Shown here in pieces: positions 1 through 6,377 of a stretch of 8,729 nt of DNA. The position numbers and the translations under genes were made by a program. Location: the NCBI GenBank assembly GCA_036514535.1, contig DATBWZ010000085.1:1-8729 (forward strand). The letters run 5' to 3'. This stretch comes from DATBWZ01 sp036514535. GTDB taxonomy: Bacteria > JAMCPX01 > DATBWZ01. How positions within the stretch are numbered: the first letter of the stretch is position 1; every line of letters begins with the position of its first letter. The notes beneath the pieces are model-generated. The model saw only the letters and a list, made by a program, of their open reading frames with translations. It made no database searches and was not told the origin of the DNA.

Positions 1-363
1 CTCAGCCCTCCGGCGTTCCTCTTCTTCCTGTTCATTTTTGCACTCAATGCACATTGTTGTCACTGGCCGGGCCTTTAATCGTTCGTACTCAATTTCCCCG
101 CTGCAAATCTCGCATTTTCCGTAGGTCTTTTTCTCTATCATAAGGAGCGCCTCATCAATTTTTTTAAGGAGCTTCCTCTCTCTGTCCCTTACCCTCAGCT
201 GAAAATTTCTGTCCGACTCCATGCTTGCCCTGTCAATGGGGTCGGCAAAAGCAACATCTTTTTTATTCATTCCATCAACTGTCCGCGAGGCCTCTTCAAG
301 AATCTGCTGTTTCTCTTTCAGCAGGAGCGCCCGGAACTCATCATATCTATCTTTAATCTCCAT
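1..363 (-). CDS. dksA: DksA-family RNA polymerase-binding transcription factor (3' end beyond window)
   Basis: DksA inserts a coiled coil into the RNA polymerase secondary channel and, with ppGpp, retunes initiation at stable-RNA and amino-acid promoters. I translated 121 codons from the ATG at 363; the reading frame is open to base 1, so the C-terminus is missing. Residues about 5-80 are the helical coiled-coil arm. The tip reads DPIDRA (41-46) and matches the DxxDxA tip of E. coli DksA that is needed for activity, which argues for a true DksA rather than a tip-less TraR/YbiI-type relative. A four-cysteine zinc finger follows (C84, C87, C105, C108; motifs CEIC and CIEC) and then an acidic/basic C-terminal helix. 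Compared with E. coli DksA the start is about 30 residues later, a common short form. No Shine-Dalgarno precedes the ATG, and a strong promoter sits immediately upstream. Identification is confident; only the end is unseen. Confidence 0.93.
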   Translation of the reverse strand, partial: MEIKDRYDEFRALLLKEKQQILEEASRTVDGMNKKDVAFADPIDRASMESDRNFQLRVRDRERKLLKKIDEALLMIEKKTYGKCEICSGEIEYERLKARPVTTMCIECKNEQEEEERRRAE

Positions 364-371
364 TAATAGAG

Positions 372-400
372 ATTATATCAATAATTTCCCCCTTTGTAAA
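372..400 (-). promoter_or_regulatory. sigma70-type promoter for dksA, predicted leaderless
   Basis: Read on the minus strand, TTTACA (400-395) is followed by a 17-bp spacer and a perfect TATAAT (377-372). A start about 7 bp beyond the -10 falls near 365, only one or two bases before the dksA ATG at 363. Little or no 5' leader is expected. The consensus match is clear; the exact transcription start is inferred. Confidence 0.72.
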
Positions 401-412
401 ATATTTTTTTAC

Positions 413-441
413 TGGACATTTACGCTAACCGAAGATATTAT
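413..441 (+). promoter_or_regulatory. sigma70-type promoter for the outer-membrane protein gene, predicted leaderless
   Basis: TGGACA (413-418), a 17-bp spacer and TATTAT (436-441) each match the consensus in five of six positions. A start 7 bp beyond the -10 lands on base 448, the A of the ATG. There is no Shine-Dalgarno between the -10 and the ATG. The -35 element lies only 12 bp from the -35 of the divergent dksA promoter, so the two polymerases would compete or share a regulator. Confidence 0.62.
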
Positions 442-447
442 TCCTAC

Positions 448-1272
448 ATGCTTTTTCGCATTCTATTTCTCCTCGTTTTAGCCTCAACCTCAATTAACAC
501 GCATGCCCTTGAGGACGGGACCAGGGCAATCGGTCTTGGCAGGTCATATAATGCGGTAGCAGACGAAAACGCTGCCATTGAACTTAATCCCGGAGGCATA
601 GCCCAGGTAAAACAATACGAGATAAGCAGTGATTACATTTTTTCCAAAAATCTTTCGCAATGGAGATTTGCCATTCTTGACTCCATCAGCTCGCCAATGG
701 CTTTGGGAATATCCTACAGCGCTGCATCATTTAAAGAGCCCGCGGAATATCCTGAATTTAATGCTATTGTTAAAGAAATATCCGCCGCCACCGTTGCTGT
801 TGGCGGGGGCAGCGATTACTTTTATGCAGGAGCAAATGCGCAATACCATTTTACAAAAAATTCCTCTTCAAACTATTACTGGACATATTCTGCAGGTGCA
901 ATTCTTAAGCCTATGGCAGAGATTCTCAATCTCTCTTTTACAATCTATAACTTTGCGACTGCGGGAACCGGCAGCAACGATGTCCGCAGAAAATGGAGCG
1001 CCGGCGCATCCACAAATTTCTGGTATCTCCTTCTTTCGGCAGAATGGTCAAAGACGGAGGAACTCAACGATCTGTGGGGCTTTGGCGTGCATGGTTTTAT
1101 CCAGGATCAGCTCGCTCTTACCGGCGGCTACTTTAGAGGGAAGGTTGCAGAAGAAGAGGGGGTAAGCGCTGGAATTGCCTGGCGAAATTCAAAGATTAAG
1201 ATTGCTTATTCATATCAGAAAAGGTTTAAAGAAGAATTACACGCTTTTTCAATCAGTCTGTTGCCAATTTAA
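448..1272 (+). CDS. PorV/FadL-like outer-membrane beta-barrel protein of unknown function
   Basis: This is a 274-residue exported protein. Residues 1-20 form a signal peptide (Arg4, a hydrophobic core, then NTHA before a likely cut at LEDG). The mature N-terminus, residues 26-52, reads like the signature of the PorV/UPF0164/FadL-related barrel families: a glycine-rich AIGLG segment, an AVADENAA segment and NPGGIA in place of the usual NPAGLA. The rest alternates polar and aromatic/hydrophobic residues in short beta-strand-like segments separated by charged turns (for example SGGS-, NSSS- and EEE-rich turns), ending in a strand with FSISLLPI. I therefore infer a small outer-membrane barrel of roughly 12 strands. 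Related proteins act in lipid transport or as shuttles for secretion systems, but nothing here fixes a substrate. It is transcribed divergently from dksA and ends tail to tail on moaA. The family call is moderate and the function unknown. Confidence 0.8.
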   Translation: MLFRILFLLVLASTSINTHALEDGTRAIGLGRSYNAVADENAAIELNPGGIAQVKQYEISSDYIFSKNLSQWRFAILDSISSPMALGISYSAASFKEPAEYPEFNAIVKEISAATVAVGGGSDYFYAGANAQYHFTKNSSSNYYWTYSAGAILKPMAEILNLSFTIYNFATAGTGSNDVRRKWSAGASTNFWYLLLSAEWSKTEELNDLWGFGVHGFIQDQLALTGGYFRGKVAEEEGVSAGIAWRNSKIKIAYSYQKRFKEELHAFSISLLPI

Positions 1273-2240
1273 CCACCAATAGAATTCATCGGTCTGGCGC
1301 ATTTCCTGAACCCGGCTGTATGGATGCTGTGCCCCATAGGCTTCTTCATCGCTGCTGAAAAAAAACCCTCCGCCACCGCATCCTCCATATTTCTGCCTCT
1401 CACACGAGAAACAAGGTCAACCTCAATATCATTCAGCAGGCACGTTCTTAGTTTACCGCTTGCAGTAAGTCGCAGACGATTGCAATTCCCGCAGAAGGTG
1501 TTGCTTAACGGGGTTATTACGCCAATCTCCGTATTTTGGCCAGCCATATATCTTCTGGCTACACCCCCATCGGAGGGCAGGGGTTTGAGCGTCATGGTCT
1601 CAACTATCTTTTTAAAGATTTCCTCAACTGAAACAAAATTCTTATCCGGGAGATTGCCAAAGGGCATAAGTTCAATAAATCTCAACTTCCAGCCTTTTCC
1701 CCCGGCAAGCCTGACAAAGTCTGGCACCTCATCATCATTGAATCCTTTAATAAGAACGGTATTTATCTTTAACGGCGTTAATCCGATCTTCTGCGCCAAC
1801 TCAAGCCCTTCAAAAACATCCCTTGCGCTGTCCGCGCCACAGAGCCGCCTGAAGCGATCATCCCTTAATGTATCAAGGCTTACATTTATACGCATTAAGC
1901 CTGCAGCCTGCAAGGCTTTTGCGTATTTTTTCAGAAGAATCCCGTTGGTTGTAAGAGAGAGGTCATCAATGCCGGGAATCTTCGAAAGCATATTTATCAG
2001 GGACTCAATGCCTTTTCTCACGAGTGGCTCGCCGCCAGTTATTCTTACCTTGCTGATACCCAACCTGACAGCCACTTTCGCAATTTCTGCAATCTCTTCT
2101 AAACGCAACAGGTTCTCCCTCGGCTGAAGGGCTTCAAGTGGCTTGCAATATGCGCAGCGGAGATTGCACCTGTCCGTAACCGATATCCTTAAATAGCTGA
2201 TCCTTCTTCCGAAGGGGTCTATGAGAACATTCGTATTCAC
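1269..2240 (-). CDS. moaA: GTP 3',8-cyclase MoaA (molybdenum cofactor biosynthesis)
   Basis: MoaA is a cytoplasmic radical-SAM enzyme that converts GTP to 3',8-cyclo-GTP, the first step of molybdopterin synthesis; MoaC then makes cPMP. The 323-residue length is normal. The N-terminal cluster motif CNLRCAYC gives C25, C29 and C32 for the SAM-binding [4Fe-4S] cluster, and GGEP (69-72) is the SAM-contact motif. The family-specific second cluster is formed by C250, C253 and C267 (FCGNCNRLRLT, then RTCL). The chain ends in the conserved Gly-Gly tail (SIGG) that completes the active site. The start is a GTG at 2240 that touches the TAG of the upstream PBP gene, with AGAAGAAGAG-like purine-rich DNA 6-7 bases before it, so translation is probably coupled. 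The stop overlaps the stop of the convergent barrel gene. No other moa gene is in the window. Confidence 0.97.
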   Translation of the reverse strand: MNTNVLIDPFGRRISYLRISVTDRCNLRCAYCKPLEALQPRENLLRLEEIAEIAKVAVRLGISKVRITGGEPLVRKGIESLINMLSKIPGIDDLSLTTNGILLKKYAKALQAAGLMRINVSLDTLRDDRFRRLCGADSARDVFEGLELAQKIGLTPLKINTVLIKGFNDDEVPDFVRLAGGKGWKLRFIELMPFGNLPDKNFVSVEEIFKKIVETMTLKPLPSDGGVARRYMAGQNTEIGVITPLSNTFCGNCNRLRLTASGKLRTCLLNDIEVDLVSRVRGRNMEDAVAEGFFSAAMKKPMGHSIHTAGFRKCARPMNSIGG

Positions 2241-4640
2241 CTACATCTCTTCTTCTAATTTCATTCTATCCCTTTTGTCGTTGATATCATTAGAATATTC
2301 TTGGGGTTCCGTTCCTTCAAGGTAGGCCTGGAATATGGGATCCGTTGTATTGTTTGTTGCGCGCAGACCGGTCACCGGGTCAATCTTAGAAAAAACAATC
2401 CCTGGCGGAACGGAAAAAATCTTTACAGGAAGGTTCCGGGTTGCGTGTTCCATAAACTCTACCCAAATAGGGCTTGCCGCGCGCGCGCCGGTTTCTCCTT
2501 TACCGATGGGCGTGTAATCATCCATTCCAACCCATGCCGCAGCGATTAATTGTGGAATGTATCCAATGTACCATGCGTCTTTGAACTCGTTAGTTGTGCC
2601 GGTTTTGCCTGCAGATGGCCTTCCGAGCGCCTTTGCCCGCCATCCCGTTCCTTCCTCAACAACCGCCTCAAGCATGGATGTTACGATATACGCAATCTGC
2701 GGACTTACTACCTGAGCAGGACTGGGAATATTCTCGTCTATTGTATAATCATAAAGCAACCGCCCATTCCAATCCTCAACCCGTTCCACCATTATGCCTG
2801 TGGAGCAGAGGTAGCCTCCCGAGGGAAAAACATTATATGCCTTAAGAAGATTGAGGGGGGTTACAGAAAACGATCCCAATCCGATGGAAAGGTTTCTCTC
2901 CAAAATCTCTTCAATGCCCATCCGCTTTAAATATTCAATAAAATAATCAATTCCAATGTCCCACAGCAGTCTTACAGTGGGATTATTCCTTGAAACAACG
3001 AGCGCCTTCCTGAATAAAATCGGACCGGAGAAAGTATCGTCATAGTTGTGCGGCTTCCACTCCTCCCCGGTGTCGAAGGTTATAGGTGCATCAAGCAACT
3101 GAGAGGAGGGGGTGTAGCCTTTTTCAATAGCTGCCGCATATAGAAGCGGCTTTGCCGCACTTCCAGACTGTCGGTGAGCTTGCAGCGCCCTATTGAACTG
3201 GCTTTTCACATAATTATACCCACCAACCATTGCAAGAATTTTGCAGGTTTCAGCCTCCATAGCAAGAAATGCTGCCTCTGCTACTGGCTCCTGCTCCAGG
3301 GTAAGCTGCATAATATCCTTTTTTATTCCTATAAGTTTGACCTTTACAATATCCCCGGTCTTTAATGCCTCCGCGGGATCTTTGATCTTTGCCCAGCTAA
3401 TGTCTTCTTGCGTATTCGGGCGGTGCGCCCATTCCATATCCTTTAGCGCTATTACTCCCTTGCCATTGCCGGTAATTATCTCAACTATATCCTCCTTGCT
3501 ATCCACCCTTGTCACTATCCCTGTATATATATTGCCAATAACTGGCGTTAGCTTTTCTTCCGTTGTGGTTTTTATCTTTCCATCTTTATCCACATAGATC
3601 TTCGCGCTTTCCTGCTGAACCCTGAATTCATCCGCAATTTTTTCCAGAAATTTCGGCAGTTCCTCCTGATTCCATCGGCCATCGGGACCTCTGAATCCCT
3701 GTCTCTTGTCCAGTGCGCGAATCCCGTTTACCACCGCTGCTTCCGCAGCTCTCTGATAGCCCGCCTTAAAGGTTGTGAAAACCCTTAAACCACCTTTATC
3801 AACAAGATCTCCGCCAACCCGCGCCCTAAGGAATTCCTGTATCGCATCAAGGGGATAGGGCGCAATCCTGTTCGGGCTCATATATTTGTAAAAGAGAAGG
3901 GGTTGATTGTAAGCTTCGGTGTACTGTCCTTTTGTAATATAAGATTCTTCAAGCATCCTTTTCAGAACATATTCCTGCCGGGATTTAACAAGTTCGGGAT
4001 TTTTAAACGGATTGTACCTGGACGGCGCCTTTGGAAGGCCGGCAAGAAACGCTGCTTCTGCAAGTGTCAGGGTCCTGACCGGTTTGTGGAAAAAGGTTTC
4101 GCTTGCCATCTCAACGCCGGAGGAATTATTCCCCAGAAATACCTGATTGAGATAAAGCCCGAGAATTTCATCCTTTGTAAGATATTTTTCCAGCCGGTAT
4201 GACAGAATCATCTCTTTTATCTTTCTCGTGAACGTTCTCTCCCGGGATAGAATTATTGATCGTGTAACCTGCTGGGTTATGGTGCTTCCGCCCTGAACCA
4301 CTCCTCCAGCAAGAATATTTTTAATCAACGCTCTCAGAATTGCAGTAAAATTTATCCCGGGATGGCGGTAGAAATCCGCATCCTCTGCAGCCACAAAAGC
4401 TGTTTTCACATATTCAGAAATCTCTTTTAAATTCAGCGGTGCCCGTCTTTCAGCATACAGCTCGCCAATGAGTTCTTTATCCGAGGAAAAAACTTTTGTA
4501 ACAAGGGCTGGCTTGTAATCTATAAGTGTGGTAATGGTGGGAAGATCCTTTAAAAGATATTCCAAAAAACCGATTGACAGAAAGGAGAGCGCTGAAATTC
4601 CTGCGAGCAAACCTATAAATATTTTTTTTTTAAAATTCAT
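2241..4640 (-). CDS. mrcA: penicillin-binding protein 1A, bifunctional class A PBP
   Basis: This 799-residue inner-membrane enzyme polymerises lipid II into glycan strands and cross-links the peptides in the periplasm. The layout is a short cytoplasmic KKK stretch, a membrane anchor (about 7-29), a GT51 glycosyltransferase domain (about 55-230), a PBP1A-type OB-like insert (about 310-450) and a transpeptidase domain (about 455-740). GT51 motifs visible are EDADF with catalytic Glu86, GGSTITQQ (117-124) and the RKIKE segment with Glu143. Transpeptidase motifs are SAAK (Ser494/Lys497), SRN (550-552) and KTG (679-681), all intact. The OB-like insert favours PBP1A over PBP1B or 1C. The gene starts divergently from dnaA and abuts moaA downstream. 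No Shine-Dalgarno precedes the ATG. Codons 4-7 lie in a run of ten A's on the coding strand, a slippage-prone tract. The symbol follows E. coli usage; ponA is equivalent in other species. Confidence 0.96.
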   Translation of the reverse strand: MNFKKKIFIGLLAGISALSFLSIGFLEYLLKDLPTITTLIDYKPALVTKVFSSDKELIGELYAERRAPLNLKEISEYVKTAFVAAEDADFYRHPGINFTAILRALIKNILAGGVVQGGSTITQQVTRSIILSRERTFTRKIKEMILSYRLEKYLTKDEILGLYLNQVFLGNNSSGVEMASETFFHKPVRTLTLAEAAFLAGLPKAPSRYNPFKNPELVKSRQEYVLKRMLEESYITKGQYTEAYNQPLLFYKYMSPNRIAPYPLDAIQEFLRARVGGDLVDKGGLRVFTTFKAGYQRAAEAAVVNGIRALDKRQGFRGPDGRWNQEELPKFLEKIADEFRVQQESAKIYVDKDGKIKTTTEEKLTPVIGNIYTGIVTRVDSKEDIVEIITGNGKGVIALKDMEWAHRPNTQEDISWAKIKDPAEALKTGDIVKVKLIGIKKDIMQLTLEQEPVAEAAFLAMEAETCKILAMVGGYNYVKSQFNRALQAHRQSGSAAKPLLYAAAIEKGYTPSSQLLDAPITFDTGEEWKPHNYDDTFSGPILFRKALVVSRNNPTVRLLWDIGIDYFIEYLKRMGIEEILERNLSIGLGSFSVTPLNLLKAYNVFPSGGYLCSTGIMVERVEDWNGRLLYDYTIDENIPSPAQVVSPQIAYIVTSMLEAVVEEGTGWRAKALGRPSAGKTGTTNEFKDAWYIGYIPQLIAAAWVGMDDYTPIGKGETGARAASPIWVEFMEHATRNLPVKIFSVPPGIVFSKIDPVTGLRATNNTTDPIFQAYLEGTEPQEYSNDINDKRDRMKLEEEM

Positions 4641-4659
4641 ATTGACAATTCAAAATTAA

Positions 4660-4687
4660 ATATTATCATAGAGGACAATATAATCAA
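4660..4687 (-). promoter_or_regulatory. possible promoter of the PBP1A-moaA unit
   Basis: On the minus strand TTGATT (4687-4682) is followed by a 16-bp spacer and TAATAT (4665-4660). The predicted start near 4653 would leave only about 12 bases before the PBP ATG, with no Shine-Dalgarno. Overlapping alternatives (TATGAT, GATAAT) exist in the same AT-rich stretch, so the exact hexamers are uncertain. Confidence 0.38.
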
Positions 4688-4751
4688 GTCTTTTGAACGG
4701 GAGTTTATTTTTCATGATTGATTGGGGATTGGTTTTAAAATTACCTGGGGG

Positions 4752-4839
4752 TGTGGATATTCCCATTTTTAAGATGCTTAATTCATTAATTTATTTAGAC
4801 TTTTTTAATAACCCCAGCCTGTTGATACATTGTTGATAT
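4752..4839. other. DnaA-box cluster upstream of dnaA (candidate oriC subregion 1)
   Basis: Three nine-base sites resemble the DnaA box TTATC(C/A)ACA on the minus strand: TGTGGATAT (4752-4760), TGTTGATAC (4820-4828) and TGTTGATAT (4831-4839). Each differs from TGTGGATAA or TGTTGATAA only in the last base. The last two start 11 bp apart, about one helical turn, so DnaA molecules could bind side by side on one face. A strongly AT-rich stretch (about 4766-4810) lies between the first and second sites. The region is a plausible first half of a bipartite origin and a likely dnaA autoregulatory operator. Single degenerate 9-mers could arise by chance; position and clustering carry the argument. Confidence 0.62.
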
Positions 4840-4861
4840 ATGTTAAAGAACTATCTAAGAT
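4833..4861 (+). promoter_or_regulatory. probable dnaA promoter overlapping a DnaA box
   Basis: TTGATA (4833-4838), a 17-bp spacer and TAAGAT (4856-4861) give a start near 4868, about 30 bases before the dnaA ATG. The -35 hexamer lies inside the DnaA-box-like site 4831-4839, so DnaA binding would occlude RNA polymerase. That is the usual logic of dnaA autorepression. The -10 match is only four of six. Confidence 0.48.
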
Positions 4862-4898
4862 TTTTACATAATTCCTTTGTTTTTTAGAATGTTAACTC

Positions 4899-6197
4899 AT
4901 GGAAACGATCTGGCAAAAAGTTCAAAACTCCCTTAAAACAAAACTGCCCCACAATATCTACAATGAGTGGTTCAGTCCTCTCAGCATACAGAGCATTGAG
5001 GGCGGGGAAGTCGTTCTTACAGCGCCATCAGAGATGCATGTCCAATGGATAGGGGACAATTACCTTGATACAATTAAGGACATTTTCTTCTCAATCACAT
5101 CCAAAAAGTATAACATCAGGATAGCAATAAGCGGGCAGGTTAAGACCCGGGCGAAGCAACAGGAACGCTTCCTGTCTCCGTACAATCCTAATTTAACCTT
5201 TGAGACATTTGTTGTTGGCCACAGCAATCAGCTTGCCCATGCAGCATCCTTAGCTGTTGCTAAAAACCCGGGATATGCGTACAATCCGCTTTTTATATTC
5301 GGCGGGGTTGGGCTCGGCAAGACCCATCTTCTCAATGCTATCGCTAATTTTGTACTGAAAAACAAACCCGGGCTCAATGTCCTGCTTATGTCCTCTGAGA
5401 CATTCATGAATGAATTTATTAAAGCGACCGCGCACGGCAAAATGAACGATTTTAGATCAAAATTCCGCGAGACCTGCGACCTACTGATGATCGATGATAT
5501 TGAATTCTTCGCCGGCAAGGAAAGAACTCAGGAGGAGTTTTTTCATACATTCAATACCCTCAGTGAAGCCAAAAAGCAGATTATTCTGACAAGCGACAAG
5601 TATCCGAAGGAGATTCCCCACATGGAGGAAAGACTGCGCTCAAGGGTTGAGTCGGGGGTGATTGTTGACATACAGCCGCCGGATTACGAGACAAAGATTG
5701 CCATTTTAAAGAAGCGGGCAGAAAAGGAAAAGGTCAGCATGCCGGATGAGGTATATCATTTCCTTGCCTCATTAAACAAATCAAATATACGGGACCTGTA
5801 TGGATATTTTAATACGATAAAAGCATATTCAGAATTTAAGAGCGTTGAAATAACGCTTTCACTTGTAAAGGAGACTCTGAAGGGCTTTATTGTGGATAAG
5901 AAGGTTGAATTAACAGTGGATGATGTTCTGAAGTTTGTGGCAGACTACTTCAATATAAAAGTTGCGGATATGAAATCCGCAAGAAGGATGCGCTCCATTG
6001 CCTTCCCCAGGCAGATTGCAATGTATATCGCCAGAACCAAACTGAGCTATTCCTTTCCGGAATTAGGAGAAAAATTTGGCGGGAAAGACCATTCCACAAT
6101 AATACACGGTGTTAAAAAGATTGAAAAAAAAATTGCCAATGACGATGGGGTGAAGTCTATAGTCAACCAAATCTGTAAAAAACTGGATGAGAAATAA
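4899..6197 (+). CDS. dnaA: chromosomal replication initiator DnaA
   Basis: DnaA is the AAA+ ATPase that binds DnaA boxes, melts oriC and helps load the replicative helicase. The 432-residue protein has the standard plan: domain I (about 1-75, starting METIWQKV), a very short linker domain II (about 80-95), the AAA+ domain III (about 96-330) and the DNA-binding domain IV (about 335-432). Visible motifs are Walker A GGVGLGKT (135-142), Walker B LLMIDD with D199/D200, sensor 1 around TSD (231-233), arginine finger R249 in RLRSR, sensor-2 Arg298, and the box-reading AFPRQIAMY (368-376) and DHST (397-400) of domain IV. The sensor-2 helix reads RDLYGYFN where most DnaAs read RELEGALN, an unusual local divergence. 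The ATG has no good Shine-Dalgarno, but the N-terminus aligns with the family start. It lies between two clusters of DnaA boxes and 180 bp before dnaN. Confidence 0.98.
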   Translation: METIWQKVQNSLKTKLPHNIYNEWFSPLSIQSIEGGEVVLTAPSEMHVQWIGDNYLDTIKDIFFSITSKKYNIRIAISGQVKTRAKQQERFLSPYNPNLTFETFVVGHSNQLAHAASLAVAKNPGYAYNPLFIFGGVGLGKTHLLNAIANFVLKNKPGLNVLLMSSETFMNEFIKATAHGKMNDFRSKFRETCDLLMIDDIEFFAGKERTQEEFFHTFNTLSEAKKQIILTSDKYPKEIPHMEERLRSRVESGVIVDIQPPDYETKIAILKKRAEKEKVSMPDEVYHFLASLNKSNIRDLYGYFNTIKAYSEFKSVEITLSLVKETLKGFIVDKKVELTVDDVLKFVADYFNIKVADMKSARRMRSIAFPRQIAMYIARTKLSYSFPELGEKFGGKDHSTIIHGVKKIEKKIANDDGVKSIVNQICKKLDEK

Positions 6198-6204
6198 AAT
6201 TTTG

Positions 6205-6235
6205 TTGAAAATTTTTAAATTGTGGATATTATAAT
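6205..6235 (+). promoter_or_regulatory. possible dnaN promoter with a DnaA box in its spacer
   Basis: TATAAT (6230-6235) is a perfect -10. The best upstream hexamer is TTGAAA (6205-6210) at a long 19-bp spacing. The DnaA box 6221-6229 fills the bases just before the -10, so DnaA could control dnaN here. dnaN could equally be read through from the dnaA promoter. In such AT-rich DNA a chance TATAAT is possible. Confidence 0.38.
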
Positions 6236-6317
6236 TAAGAACTTAGTAACTTTTAATAAACAGCTTTTTAAATGAAAAATTGTTTGTAACTATGGTAATT
6301 GAAAAATATTTTTTTAT

Positions 6318-6354
6318 TTATCAACATTATTTAATTCTACTACGACTACTACTA
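6318..6354. other. DnaA box followed by a DnaA-trio tract (origin unwinding element)
   Basis: The box TTATCAACA (6318-6326) is followed after 10 bp by six in-phase triplets at 6337-6354: CTA, CTA, CGA, CTA, CTA, CTA. Read on the complementary strand these are 3'-GAT-5' repeats with one GCT, the form described for the DnaA-trio element, on which DnaA assembles as a single-strand filament leaving the box. A/T-only DNA (6353-6367) follows as expected for the unwinding site. Unlike some described origins there is no GC-rich stretch between box and trios. Order, polarity and location all fit; function is inferred. Confidence 0.72.
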
Positions 6355-6377
6355 TATTTTTAATTAAGGAGTGTAAT

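Larger units (their letters stand above)
6198..6377. other. dnaA-dnaN intergenic region, candidate oriC with DnaA boxes and AT-rich unwinding DNA
   Basis: This 180-bp non-coding spacer is extremely AT-rich. It holds TGTGGATAT (6221-6229, minus-oriented, sharing the 10-mer TGTGGATATT with 4752-4761), TTATCAACA (6318-6326, plus-oriented, a recognised DnaA-box variant), a weaker TGTTGAAAA (6203-6211), a CTA-triplet tract and A/T runs up to the dnaN ribosome site. The dnaA-dnaN interval is a classical place for the duplex-unwinding part of oriC, as in Bacillus subtilis. Assignment as the active origin is inferred from this combination. Confidence 0.75.

Noticed and set aside
629..1165. 178-codon plus-strand frame inside the barrel protein gene
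   Set aside because: It lies out of frame within a gene that has a signal peptide and a barrel signature; the product is low in structure and unrecognisable.
1324..2127. Long plus-strand open frame of 267 codons opposite moaA
   Set aside because: It is entirely antisense to a moaA gene with all catalytic motifs intact. The product is Ser/Pro/Leu-rich, as expected of a mirror frame, and no ribosome site was evident.
6203..6211. TGTTGAAAA as a further DnaA box
   Set aside because: It has two mismatches to TGTTGATAA in very AT-rich DNA, so it is too weak to count as a site by itself.
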